A stretch of DNA of 8,626 bases. Source: Planctomycetota bacterium. Its GTDB lineage: Bacteria > Planctomycetota > PLA2 > JAEUHO01. The DNA lies in NCBI GenBank assembly GCA_029213105.1, contig JARGNS010000096.1, forward strand, positions 1-8,626, given 5' to 3'. Shown in pieces: positions 1-5,688 of the stretch. The number at the start of each line of letters is the position of its first letter. Position 1 is the stretch's first letter. The notes beneath the pieces are model-generated. The model was not told where the DNA came from and did not search any database. It was given only the letters and a program-made list of their open reading frames with translations. Made by a program: the position numbers and the translations under genes.

Positions 1-1327
1 CCTTGTCGTCGCCGTCCTTCTTGGGGACGACCGGCTTGGCCGGGGGCTCGACGGCATAGCGATCGGCCTTGATCGAGGTGAGCGAGCGCTCGGAGTCCTC
101 GACCTTGGCGCGCGTGTCCGCGGCCTTGGCGGGCTCCTGGAGCGTGCCGTCCTGGTAGACGAGCACCTTCACGATGGTCGTGGGCACCTGGAACCAGTCC
201 AGGAGGCCGCGCAGCTCGCTGTCCTCGCGGACCAGGTCGTCTTCACGCCACACGCTGCCGCCGAAGATCCGGTCGGCGGTGAGCAGGGAGTTCACGCCAC
301 TCTCGTCGACGAGCTTGCCGATGGACGTGTACTTGTAGTCAAGGAACGGCGAGCGGCTGGTGATGAAGAAGAGCCCGTCCTTCGTGTCGTAGTCATCGGT
401 CCCGTCGTGCCACGCGGCGACGATGCCGCGGTCGAGGGGAATGCGGTTGCGCGACTCTTCGGGCAGGATGCCGGCGCGGACCTTGATCTCGGATGCCGTC
501 TTGGCGGCAGCCGTGTCGTAGGGCTCCAGGCCGCGGCTCGCGGCGCCACCGGTACGGAAGCCGTGCTCACCGGGCTCGGAGGCGTCACCCACGTCGCGCT
601 TCTCGACGAAGGTCATGCCGTCGAACATGCCGGCCTTGGCCTGCTCGACAAACGCCTGCGTCCAGTTGGGCGCGAGCTTGCCGTAGAGACCGAAGAGCAT
701 GTCACCGCGGTTGGTACGAACCAACACGCGAACACCGGCGTCGGGCTCGACGGCGGCGAGCATGTACTCCTGTTCCCAGTTCTGGTTGTCCTCGAGCCAC
801 TTGATGAACTGGCGCGTGAGGTTCGGGAACCCGTCCTGGCTCAGCATGGTCCAGTTGAGCGGGAAGTCGGGGTGGTCGTCGCGGATGGTCGTGAGCTGCT
901 TCGTGGCCTTCTCGTAGAACGCCGCGCGGTCGTCCTGATCCAGGATGCCCGGGTTCGCGAGGATGTGATCGGCGATCGTCTTCGCGAGCAGGAAGCGCGT
1001 GTGCGGCGTCAGGGCGTCGCCACTCTGGGCGGCTTCCCCGGCGAGGAAGGCATCGAGGGCGCCGATGTACTTCTTGCGCTCATCGTTGTAGACGCCGTAG
1101 GGGTTCTCCCAGATGGGGTCCTGACGAGGTTCGTGCTTGAGGCGGATCGCCTCGAGCGTGTCCCACTTGTCGAGCGTCTGTTCGTCCTGTACGGCTTGCC
1201 AGATCAGGAAGGCGAAGGCCGCGACCAGGACAAGGACCGTACCAATGACGATCTTGCGGATAAGGCCGGTGTTCAGCCCCGCGCCGGCCGCTTCGGCCGG
1301 GTCGGATGCCATGTTGCTGCTGTCCAT
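1..1327 (-). CDS. Membrane-anchored cyclophilin-like protein, C-terminus cut by window edge
   Basis: Read directly from the minus strand, 442 codons are open without a stop and continue past position 1. The protein has a short cytoplasmic N-terminus, one hydrophobic segment at about residues 26-43 preceded by Arg-Lys, then a largely helical, charged region (about 45-190). A divergent cyclophilin (Pro_isomerase) domain follows at about 198-392. The match rests on the family's order of strands: RVLVRTNRGDMLFGLYGKLA followed by PNWTQAFVEQAKAGMFDG, then FFI at 320-322 and FLDYKYTSIGKLV near 328-340. The visible tail is rich in Pro and Lys. Cyclophilins are peptidyl-prolyl isomerases, and a single N-terminal anchor would place this domain in the periplasm. 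The FHR motif and the Gln of the usual QFFI are not conserved (FVEK and LFFI here), so catalysis is doubtful. The gene starts 15 bp after the acyl-CoA dehydrogenase stop codon and is probably co-transcribed with it. ATG at 1327 is preferred over ATG at 1330 because of Shine-Dalgarno spacing. Confidence 0.8.
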   Translation of the reverse strand, partial: MDSSNMASDPAEAAGAGLNTGLIRKIVIGTVLVLVAAFAFLIWQAVQDEQTLDKWDTLEAIRLKHEPRQDPIWENPYGVYNDERKKYIGALDAFLAGEAAQSGDALTPHTRFLLAKTIADHILANPGILDQDDRAAFYEKATKQLTTIRDDHPDFPLNWTMLSQDGFPNLTRQFIKWLEDNQNWEQEYMLAAVEPDAGVRVLVRTNRGDMLFGLYGKLAPNWTQAFVEQAKAGMFDGMTFVEKRDVGDASEPGEHGFRTGGAASRGLEPYDTAAAKTASEIKVRAGILPEESRNRIPLDRGIVAAWHDGTDDYDTKDGLFFITSRSPFLDYKYTSIGKLVDESGVNSLLTADRIFGGSVWREDDLVREDSELRGLLDWFQVPTTIVKVLVYQDGTLQEPAKAADTRAKVEDSERSLTSIKADRYAVEPPAKPVVPKKDGDDK

Positions 1328-1334
1328 CATCAGG

Positions 1335-1339
1335 CTCCT
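1335..1339 (-). promoter_or_regulatory. Ribosome binding site deciding the cyclophilin-like start
   Basis: AGGAG on the minus strand lies 4 nt before the first of two adjacent in-frame ATG codons (1330) and 7 nt before the second (1327). Other genes in this window use 7-8 nt, so the second ATG is the better start. Confidence 0.55.
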
Positions 1340-1342
1340 GGG

Positions 1343-2587
1343 CTAGGCCCCGGCGGTCTGCGCCGCTCGATCCTGGTCCGCGATCGTGTTGTCGTGATCA
1401 GGAAGGGGGATGAACGCCGACAGGTTGTCGAGCCTTCCCGCTTCCTTGATCAGGTTGCGCGCGATGACCAGGCGCTGGACCTGGTTCGTGCCTTCGTAGA
1501 TCTGGGTGATCTTGGCGTCGCGCATGTACTTCTCGATGGGGTAGTCCTTCATGTAGCCGTAGCCACCGAAGACCTGGACCGCATCGGTCGTCACCTTCAT
1601 CGCCATGTCGGTGCAGAAGAGCTTCGACATCGCGGCCATCTTCGAGAGCGAAGGCACGTCCGCGTCGCAGGCGCGCGCGGAGGCATAGACCAGCTGACGG
1701 CCAGCCTCGACGCTCGTGGCCATGTCGGCGAGCATCTGCTGGATCATCTGGAAGCCCGAGATCGGCTGGCCGAACTGGCGGCGCTCCGTCGCGTACACCG
1801 TGGCGAGCTCGAGGGCGCCGGTCGCGAGGCCGAGGGCCTGGGCGGCCACACCGGGTCGCGCGCGGTCCAGCGTCATCATGGCGTGCTTGAAGCCGAGGCC
1901 CGGCTTGCCGCCCAGCAGGCGGTTGCCGGGCACGCGGCACTCGTCGAAGTGCAGTTCCGCGACGGGCACACAGCGGATGCCCATCTTGTCTTCCTTGCGA
2001 CCGATCTCGAAGCCCTCATCGCCCTTCTCGACGATGATCGCGCTGATGCGCCGGCTGCGGGAGGTCTCGTCCGTGACGGCGAAGATGCTGTAGATGTCCG
2101 CGGCGCCACCGTTGGTGGTCCACTTCTTCTGGCCGTTGATGACCCAGTCGCCGTTCTCTTCCTGGCGTGCGTTCGTCACCAGACCGCTGGCATCACTGCC
2201 GGCCGGTCGCTCGGACAGACCGAAGGCGATGAGCTTCTCCCCGCGTGCGATCTGCGGGAGGTAGTGCTTCTTCTGCTCTTCGGTTCCGGCGAGCAGGATC
2301 GGGAACGAGCCCAAGGCGTTGACGGCGAAGAGCACGCCGACACCACCGCAGGCCTTCGAGAGCTCCTCGACCACGAGGCAGAGGTCGAGGACGCCGCCAC
2401 CGTGGCCGCCGTACTCCTTCGGAATCCAGACGCCGAAGAGGCCGGCTTCCTTCAGGGCATCGCGGATCTCCCACGGGTACTCCTGGAGGCGGTCGTACTT
2501 GGCGGCCAGGGGCCGCACCACGGTCTCGGCAATCTCACGGGCCTTGTCGCGCCACTTGAGATTCTCAGCGCTGAAGAGTTCGTCCAC
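1343..2587 (-). CDS. Acyl-CoA dehydrogenase
   Basis: A 414-residue protein with the full acyl-CoA dehydrogenase fold: N-terminal helical domain (about 1-120), middle beta domain (about 121-225) and C-terminal helical domain (about 230-385). It should carry FAD, take two electrons from an acyl-CoA thioester to form the 2-enoyl-CoA, and pass them to electron transfer flavoprotein in the cytoplasm. The two family signatures are visible: GLSERPAGSDA at 123-133, and VFGGYGYMKDYP running into the catalytic loop IYEGTNQ at 363-369. Glu365 is the expected base, in the short/medium-chain position. RRQFGQPISGFQ at 269-280 is also typical. About 30 residues after the last family helix form an extra tail. 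Chain-length specificity cannot be read from the sequence, and no beta-oxidation partners lie nearby. GTG at 2587 is chosen because GGGAGG lies 8 nt upstream. The next gene downstream follows after only 15 bp. Confidence 0.95.
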   Translation of the reverse strand: MDELFSAENLKWRDKAREIAETVVRPLAAKYDRLQEYPWEIRDALKEAGLFGVWIPKEYGGHGGGVLDLCLVVEELSKACGGVGVLFAVNALGSFPILLAGTEEQKKHYLPQIARGEKLIAFGLSERPAGSDASGLVTNARQEENGDWVINGQKKWTTNGGAADIYSIFAVTDETSRSRRISAIIVEKGDEGFEIGRKEDKMGIRCVPVAELHFDECRVPGNRLLGGKPGLGFKHAMMTLDRARPGVAAQALGLATGALELATVYATERRQFGQPISGFQMIQQMLADMATSVEAGRQLVYASARACDADVPSLSKMAAMSKLFCTDMAMKVTTDAVQVFGGYGYMKDYPIEKYMRDAKITQIYEGTNQVQRLVIARNLIKEAGRLDNLSAFIPLPDHDNTIADQDRAAQTAGA

Positions 2588-2595
2588 GGGGGCAT

Positions 2596-2601
2596 CCTCC
2601 C
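2596..2601 (-). promoter_or_regulatory. Ribosome binding site for acyl-CoA dehydrogenase GTG start
   Basis: GGGAGG on the minus strand sits 8 nt before the GTG at 2587. An ATG at 2595 directly abuts this site but is in another frame, so the GTG is the real start. Confidence 0.6.
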
Positions 2602-2647
2602 GGTCTGGCGATTCCCGCGGAACCGCGCCCAGACCTCTCGTCGGTCG

Positions 2648-2676
2648 AAAACCGCCGATTCACCGGCGGAAGCCGG
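2648..2676 (-). terminator. Two overlapping hairpins, one terminator-like, upstream of acyl-CoA dehydrogenase
   Basis: On the minus strand an all-GC 6-bp stem (2669-2664 paired with 2657-2652, 6-nt loop) is followed at once by TTTT (2651-2648), which looks like a small intrinsic terminator. A second 5-bp stem (2676-2672 paired with 2667-2663, loop TTCC) uses part of the same bases, so the two cannot form together. This sits about 60 nt before the acyl-CoA dehydrogenase start. The geometry is that of an attenuator, but the stems are short and GC-rich DNA forms such pairs by chance. Confidence 0.35.
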
Positions 2677-2681
2677 CAAGT

Positions 2682-2747
2682 CTACTGCCGAGGTGGGAGG
2701 GGGTCCCCTGGTGGCAGGGGCGTTGCGCGGGGCTTCCCGAGGGCCAT
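2682..2747 (-). CDS. Possible 21-codon proline-rich leader peptide
   Basis: ATG at 2747 opens a 21-codon frame ending in TAG at 2682-2684, only 5 nt before the pair of competing hairpins. Seven of the 21 residues are proline (translation MALGKPRATPLPPGDPLPPR plus Gln). Position and composition resemble an attenuation leader for the acyl-CoA dehydrogenase. Against this, the GGGTGG before the ATG touches the start codon and is a poor Shine-Dalgarno site. Proline codons are also expected to be frequent in such GC-rich DNA, and a terminator-like hairpin sits just upstream, leaving almost no room for a promoter. I regard it as a candidate only. Confidence 0.15.
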   Translation of the reverse strand: MALGKPRATPLPPGDPLPPRQ

Positions 2748-2753
2748 CCACCC

Positions 2754-2793
2754 AAGAAGACACCGCGCCACGGGCGAGCCGGGGCGCGGTGTC
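2754..2793 (-). terminator. Intrinsic terminator after DUF2203 gene
   Basis: A perfect 11-bp GC-rich inverted repeat (2793-2783 with 2769-2759, arms GACACCGCGCC and GGCGCGGTGTC, 13-nt loop) is followed on the minus strand by TTCTT. It lies 45 nt beyond the DUF2203 stop codon and is the strongest terminator-like structure in the window, although the T tract is interrupted. Confidence 0.6.
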
Positions 2794-2813
2794 AGGTTCG
2801 GGGTGGGGAGCGG

Positions 2814-2827
2814 GCCTGGGCCCAGGC
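2814..2827. repeat. 14-bp perfect palindrome just downstream of DUF2203 gene
   Basis: GCCTGGGCCCAGGC reads the same on both strands and lies 10 nt after the DUF2203 stop. It could be a protein-binding site or, as a 5-bp stem with a GGCC loop, an accessory part of the terminator region. No function can be assigned. Confidence 0.4.
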
Positions 2828-2837
2828 TCTGGGGCGT

Positions 2838-3251
2838 CTAGGCGGCCTCGACCGTCTGGGGCAGGGGGCGCCGGCGGCCGAAGCCCTCGTCGAGCCCGTG
2901 CCAGGATCGGATGTGCGTCTCGCCACGCTGCCAGCAGAGGTAGACGATGTCGCCCTCGACCTCTCCGTAGAAGTCGATCAGGCCACGCTCGTAGTCCTTG
3001 ACCGTGCCGCCGAGGGCCTCGATTTCCTCGATGAGGCGCTGGAAGCGGTCGAGCACGTTGGCGACCTCTTCGTCGCGGCGGCGCAGCTCCGGCAGCCGGC
3101 TCTCGTCGTCCTCGGCACGAGTCTTCTCGTCCTCGAAGGCCTGGAGGGCGCGGTTGACATCCGCATACGTGGCCACGATGTCATCGGCGATGCGGGCAAC
3201 GAGGGGCAACATGCGGTTGGCTTCGTCGGGGGTGAAGATCTTGCCTTTCAT
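2838..3251 (-). CDS. DUF2203 family protein
   Basis: A 137-residue soluble, acidic, helical protein matching the DUF2203 family along its whole length. The features seen are an N-terminal FTPDEANRMLPLV at 6-18 and a long charged helical stretch (about 20-80, probably coiled coil). After these come LGGTVKDYERGLIDF at 80-94 and the C-terminal hallmark VYLCWQRGE...IRSWHG.DEGF..RRPL at 103-130. The family's biochemical role is not known to me; the conserved Cys106, Trp107, Glu111 and His118 suggest a real active or binding site. The frame is open further upstream, to 3347. ATG at 3251 is chosen because it begins the family's conserved N-terminus and has AGGAG 8 nt before it. The gene appears to be monocistronic, with a hairpin terminator downstream and a long non-coding region upstream that it shares with a divergent gene. 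Confidence 0.9.
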   Translation of the reverse strand: MKGKIFTPDEANRMLPLVARIADDIVATYADVNRALQAFEDEKTRAEDDESRLPELRRRDEEVANVLDRFQRLIEEIEALGGTVKDYERGLIDFYGEVEGDIVYLCWQRGETHIRSWHGLDEGFGRRRPLPQTVEAA

Positions 3252-3259
3252 GACATTGG

Positions 3260-3264
3260 CTCCT
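3260..3264 (-). promoter_or_regulatory. Ribosome binding site deciding the DUF2203 start
   Basis: AGGAG on the minus strand is 8 nt before ATG 3251. This selects that start over the longer open frame reaching back to 3347. Confidence 0.6.
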
Positions 3265-3488
3265 GGGGGGGGTGAGACGGTGGAGGGATCCGCAAAGACC
3301 ATTCCGTTGTCCTGGTTCCTTTCGGCGGACCCGGGGGGCTGCAACACCCCCTTCGGGCTGACGGGTCGGATTCATGGGGCTCTGTGTGTGTAGACGTGCT
3401 CCAGGGGCCTTCGGATGCGCAAAAAGCGCGTATCCCGGGCCCCAGGGCGTCCTCCGGGGGCCCCCCGCGGCGTCCATGGTCGACGACG

Positions 3489-3523
3489 CGACATAACTTA
3501 CTTTATTGCATTGGTTTATGTCG
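3489..3523. repeat. AT-rich island with 8-bp inverted repeat, likely operator or promoter
   Basis: CGACATAA (3489-3496) and TTATGTCG (3516-3523) are perfect inverted arms around a 19-bp AT-rich centre. The whole 35-bp element is strikingly AT-rich against its very GC-rich surroundings and lies in the divergent intergenic region. On the minus strand TCGACA (3525-3520) resembles a -35 box, and TAAGTT 18 nt further on is a weak -10. A dyad of this kind fits binding by a dimeric regulator controlling DUF2203, the FGE-like gene, or both. The regulator is unknown. Confidence 0.45.
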
Positions 3524-3709
3524 ATGGGGCGCGCCCACCCCGACCTTGCGAGGGTCTGACGGGCGGGGGCCGGGCGCAGGGGGCATGCCCACGGGCTTTT
3601 GCGGGCCTGAGACGCCATCTCGTGACGGTCGTCTCCGGAGGGGGACACGGACTCCACGAATTGTGCGCTTTCGGGGCTCCCGGAGGGCGAGTTCGCACCC
3701 CCGGCAGGC

Positions 3710-3739
3710 TTGGACCGTTCTGGGGGGCGCCCCTATGTT
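3710..3739 (+). promoter_or_regulatory. Candidate sigma70-like promoter for FGE-like gene
   Basis: TTGGAC (3710-3715) and TATGTT (3734-3739) are separated by 18 bp. This predicts a transcript start near 3746, about 40 nt ahead of the GTG at 3788. The spacer contains the 10-bp palindrome GGGGCGCCCC (3724-3733). The match to consensus is moderate. Confidence 0.3.
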
Positions 3740-3745
3740 CTGGGG
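3717..3745 (+). repeat. Direct repeat GTTCTGGGG, two copies 20 bp apart
   Basis: GTTCTGGGG occurs at 3717-3725 and again at 3737-3745, start to start exactly 20 bp, about two helical turns. The copies overlap the spacer and the -10 box of the candidate promoter, as expected for an operator bound on one face of the DNA. Confidence 0.35.
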
Positions 3746-3774
3746 TTCGCCCAAGATCGAGCGGTACGACCGCC

Positions 3775-3779
3775 AGGAG
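3775..3779 (+). promoter_or_regulatory. Ribosome binding site deciding the FGE-like start
   Basis: AGGAG lies 8 nt before GTG 3788. It supports this start over the in-frame TTG at 3710, which has no such site and falls in the candidate -35 box. Confidence 0.6.
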
Positions 3780-3787
3780 TGGAACGC

Positions 3788-4783
3788 GTGGACGAACAGA
3801 TCCGCAGGCTCAACGAGTACGTCTACATGAAGTACGTGGACGGTGTGCGCGTCGACGACCTCGACGAACCCGCCGCCAGTGAGCAGCTCGAGGCCTTCTA
3901 CAGCCGGCCCGAGAACGCCAGCGACGCCGAGTGCGTCTACCTCGGAATCCTCGCCTTCGAGCTCGGCTACGAGATCGAGGAGCGTCAGGAGGAGTTCTTC
4001 CGCCGCTCGAAGAAGTGGCTCGAGCGCCACCGTGCGCTCACCGAGGACTCCTGGGATGCCGTCGATGACCGCATCCTGGACCTCGACGAGTTCTTCGCCG
4101 AGCACGGGCTCGAGGTCGAAGAGGACGAGGACCTCCAGCAGGCGATGGCTCCGGTCGTCGTCGAGGAGATCGAAGACCACGGCAAGATGATGCTCGTGCC
4201 CGGTGGTGCCTTCCTGTTCGGCGCGGCCAACGAGCGCGTCACGCTGCCCGGCTTCTACATCGACAAGTACCCCGTCACGAACCGTGAGTACGAGGCGTTC
4301 TGCCGCGCGACGGGCTATCGCTTCCCCAAGTACTGGAGCGAGGCGCGCTTCAAGGAGCCGCTCGCGCCCGTCGTCGGGGTGAGCTTCGCCGACGCACAGA
4401 AGTACGCCCGCTGGGTTGGCAAGCAGTTGCCGTCCGAGGAGCAGTGGGAGAAGGCCTGTCGCGGTGTCGACGGTCGCCTGTTCCCCTGGGGCGAGGAAGA
4501 CGTCACCGACGAGCTCGCGTGCTTCGGCCGCGACGCGGCGGAGGGTTCCACCTCGCCGGTCGTCGATCACCCCAACGGGGAGAGCCCGTACGGCGTCGGC
4601 GAGATGGCCGGCAACGTGTGGGAGTGGACGCAGACGTCCTCGACCGACGTCGAGACGGTGCACATCATCAAGGGTGGTTGCTACAACGACCCGCCCGAGC
4701 TTCTCCGCGGCGCCGTGCGCCTCGACGCCGTCCCCAAGGACAAGTTCGAGACCATTGGCTTCCGCTGCGTGAAGTCCGCCTGA
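3788..4783 (+). CDS. FGE-sulfatase (SUMF1/DUF323) domain protein with acidic N-terminal domain
   Basis: A 331-residue protein. Residues 1-130 are acidic and helical with no family I recognise. From about 134 to 328 it carries the formylglycine-generating-enzyme fold: MMLVPGGAFLFG at 134-145, YPVTNREYEAF at 161-171, PVVGVSFADAQKYARWVG followed by QLPSEEQWEKA at 194-223, FPWG at 232-235, GVGEMAGNVWEWT at 269-281, IKGGCYND at 294-301 and a final GFRC at 324-327. In true FGE two cysteines follow the GGSY motif and form the copper-binding active site. Here that stretch reads DPPELLRGAVRLD, so sulfatase activation is unlikely. Other members of the fold serve in thiohistidine synthesis, sugar binding or protein complexes, but none of these is indicated. 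There is no signal peptide or membrane segment, so it is probably cytoplasmic. The UbiA-like gene follows 7 nt after the stop. Confidence 0.88.
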   Translation: MDEQIRRLNEYVYMKYVDGVRVDDLDEPAASEQLEAFYSRPENASDAECVYLGILAFELGYEIEERQEEFFRRSKKWLERHRALTEDSWDAVDDRILDLDEFFAEHGLEVEEDEDLQQAMAPVVVEEIEDHGKMMLVPGGAFLFGAANERVTLPGFYIDKYPVTNREYEAFCRATGYRFPKYWSEARFKEPLAPVVGVSFADAQKYARWVGKQLPSEEQWEKACRGVDGRLFPWGEEDVTDELACFGRDAAEGSTSPVVDHPNGESPYGVGEMAGNVWEWTQTSSTDVETVHIIKGGCYNDPPELLRGAVRLDAVPKDKFETIGFRCVKSA

Positions 4784-4790
4784 TCGCGTC

Positions 4791-5681
4791 ATGAAGGCGG
4801 TCACCGCGCTGCGGCTGACGCGGCCTTTCACGCTTCTTGCTCCGGCCGTAGGTGTGATCTGTGGTGCCCGCGTCGCGCAGGCTGCGACGGGCGAGCCGCT
4901 TGTCGGCATGATGCTCGGGCTCGCCGTCGCCGCGGCGCTGTGCGCGACCGCGGCGAGCAACGCCTGGAACCAGGCCTTCGACATCGAGCTCGACCGCGTG
5001 AACAAGCCGACCCGTCCGCTGCCCCGCGGGGCCGCGACGGTGCGTGGCGCAATCCTCCTGGGGCACGTGCTTGCGCTGCTCGGACTGTGCGCCGCGTTCC
5101 TCGTCGGCAGCTGGTTCTTCGCCTGCGTCACCGCCGGCACGTTCGCGACCTGGATCTACAGCGCACCGCCGCTTCGCACGAAGCGCCTGACGCTTGGTGC
5201 GTTGCTGACCATCGCCATACCGCGCGGGGGGCTCGTACCCGTGGCGGGGTGGGCGGTCGTGGCGACGCCGTTGGAAGCGGATCCGTGGGCCCTTGGCTTG
5301 GTAGGGGGGCTCTACGTTCTCGGCGCGGCGGTTACGAAGGACTTCGCGGACGTCGCGGGCGACGCAGCGCATGGGTGCCGCACGCTACCCGTCTTGGTCG
5401 GGCCCGAGCGGGCCGCACGCATCGTGGCTCCCACGCTCGTGCTGCCGTTCCTGCTCTACCCGTTGCTGGCTGTCGTTGGATGGATCTCCGGGCCGGTCTC
5501 GGCGTGGGCCATCCTTGGCGGAACGCTGGCGTTCGTGGGCGCGGTGACGGCATGGCTGCTGCTGCGCGATCCTTCGGGCCTCGCGCGGCGTGGCGGCAAC
5601 CATCCGACGTGGATCTTGATGTACCTGCTGCTCCTTGCGTCGCATGTGGGCAACATGATCATCTACACGTCGTACGTGTAG
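4791..5681 (+). CDS. UbiA-family prenyltransferase
   Basis: A 296-residue integral membrane protein with roughly eight or nine hydrophobic segments. Both Mg-diphosphate motifs of the UbiA superfamily are present: N60-xxx-D64-xxx-D68 in NAWNQAFDIELDRVNKPTRP, and D184-xx-D187-xxx-D191 in KDFADVAGDAAHGCRTLP. The loop IYSAPPLRTKR at 122-132 is also typical. Such enzymes move a polyprenyl group from its diphosphate to an acceptor (quinone ring, chlorin, haem or glycerol phosphate) within the membrane. The first motif, with its NKPTRPLPRG ending, recalls the chlorophyll-synthase and archaeal-lipid branches as well as quinone enzymes, so the acceptor is left open. The ATG lies 7 nt after the upstream stop codon and has no clear Shine-Dalgarno site, which suggests translational coupling to the FGE-like gene. 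The stop faces a convergent gene 7 bp away. Confidence 0.92.
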   Translation: MKAVTALRLTRPFTLLAPAVGVICGARVAQAATGEPLVGMMLGLAVAAALCATAASNAWNQAFDIELDRVNKPTRPLPRGAATVRGAILLGHVLALLGLCAAFLVGSWFFACVTAGTFATWIYSAPPLRTKRLTLGALLTIAIPRGGLVPVAGWAVVATPLEADPWALGLVGGLYVLGAAVTKDFADVAGDAAHGCRTLPVLVGPERAARIVAPTLVLPFLLYPLLAVVGWISGPVSAWAILGGTLAFVGAVTAWLLLRDPSGLARRGGNHPTWILMYLLLLASHVGNMIIYTSYV

Positions 5682-5688
5682 CGGTCGC

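Larger units (their letters stand above)
3252..3787. other. 536-bp divergent non-coding region
   Basis: No gene is supported here: the frames crossing it have no family resemblance or Shine-Dalgarno site. It separates the minus-strand DUF2203 gene from the plus-strand FGE-like gene, so it should hold both promoters. Items seen are: a GGGGG/CCCCC hairpin (3334-3351); a GCGC-AAAAA-GCGC mini-hairpin (3417-3429); two copies of GGGCCCC (3437-3443, 3458-3464); an AT-rich island with an inverted repeat (3489-3523); a 10-bp palindrome GGGCATGCCC (3581-3590); a 6-bp inverted repeat GAGACG/CGTCTC (3609-3614, 3630-3635); and a candidate promoter (3710-3739). I could not fix a convincing minus-strand promoter for DUF2203. 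Confidence 0.6.

Noticed and set aside
407..3001. 864-codon plus-strand open frame across the acyl-CoA dehydrogenase and cyclophilin-like genes
   Set aside because: It is antisense to two well-supported genes, low in complexity and rich in Arg/Gly/Val/Leu/Asp. It crosses the terminator region and matches no family I know. Long antisense frames are expected in GC-rich coding DNA.
2319..3275. 318-codon plus-strand open frame opposite DUF2203 and the start of acyl-CoA dehydrogenase
   Set aside because: It is the reverse of strongly conserved motifs on the minus strand and has no recognisable domain of its own.
3252..3347. Longer N-terminus for DUF2203 (32 extra residues)
   Set aside because: The extra part is Pro/Asn/Gly-rich and unlike the family, and AGGAG stands 8 nt before the internal ATG at 3251.
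3417..3429. GCGC-AAAAA-GCGC mini-hairpin as a terminator or small RNA
   Set aside because: A 4-bp stem (6 with a wobble pair) without a following T tract is too weak to call.
3578..3600. Possible plus-strand terminator: GGGCATGCCC and GCCCACGGGC followed by TTTT
   Set aside because: The stems would have impossible loops of 0-2 nt as written, and no plus-strand gene lies upstream to be terminated.
3788..4783. Functional sulfatase-activating FGE
   Set aside because: The two catalytic cysteines are absent and no sulfatase gene lies in the window.
3503..5140. 545-codon minus-strand open frame opposite the FGE-like and UbiA genes
   Set aside because: The plus strand carries clear FGE and UbiA motifs over the same bases, whereas this frame has Arg/Glu/Val-rich shadow composition.
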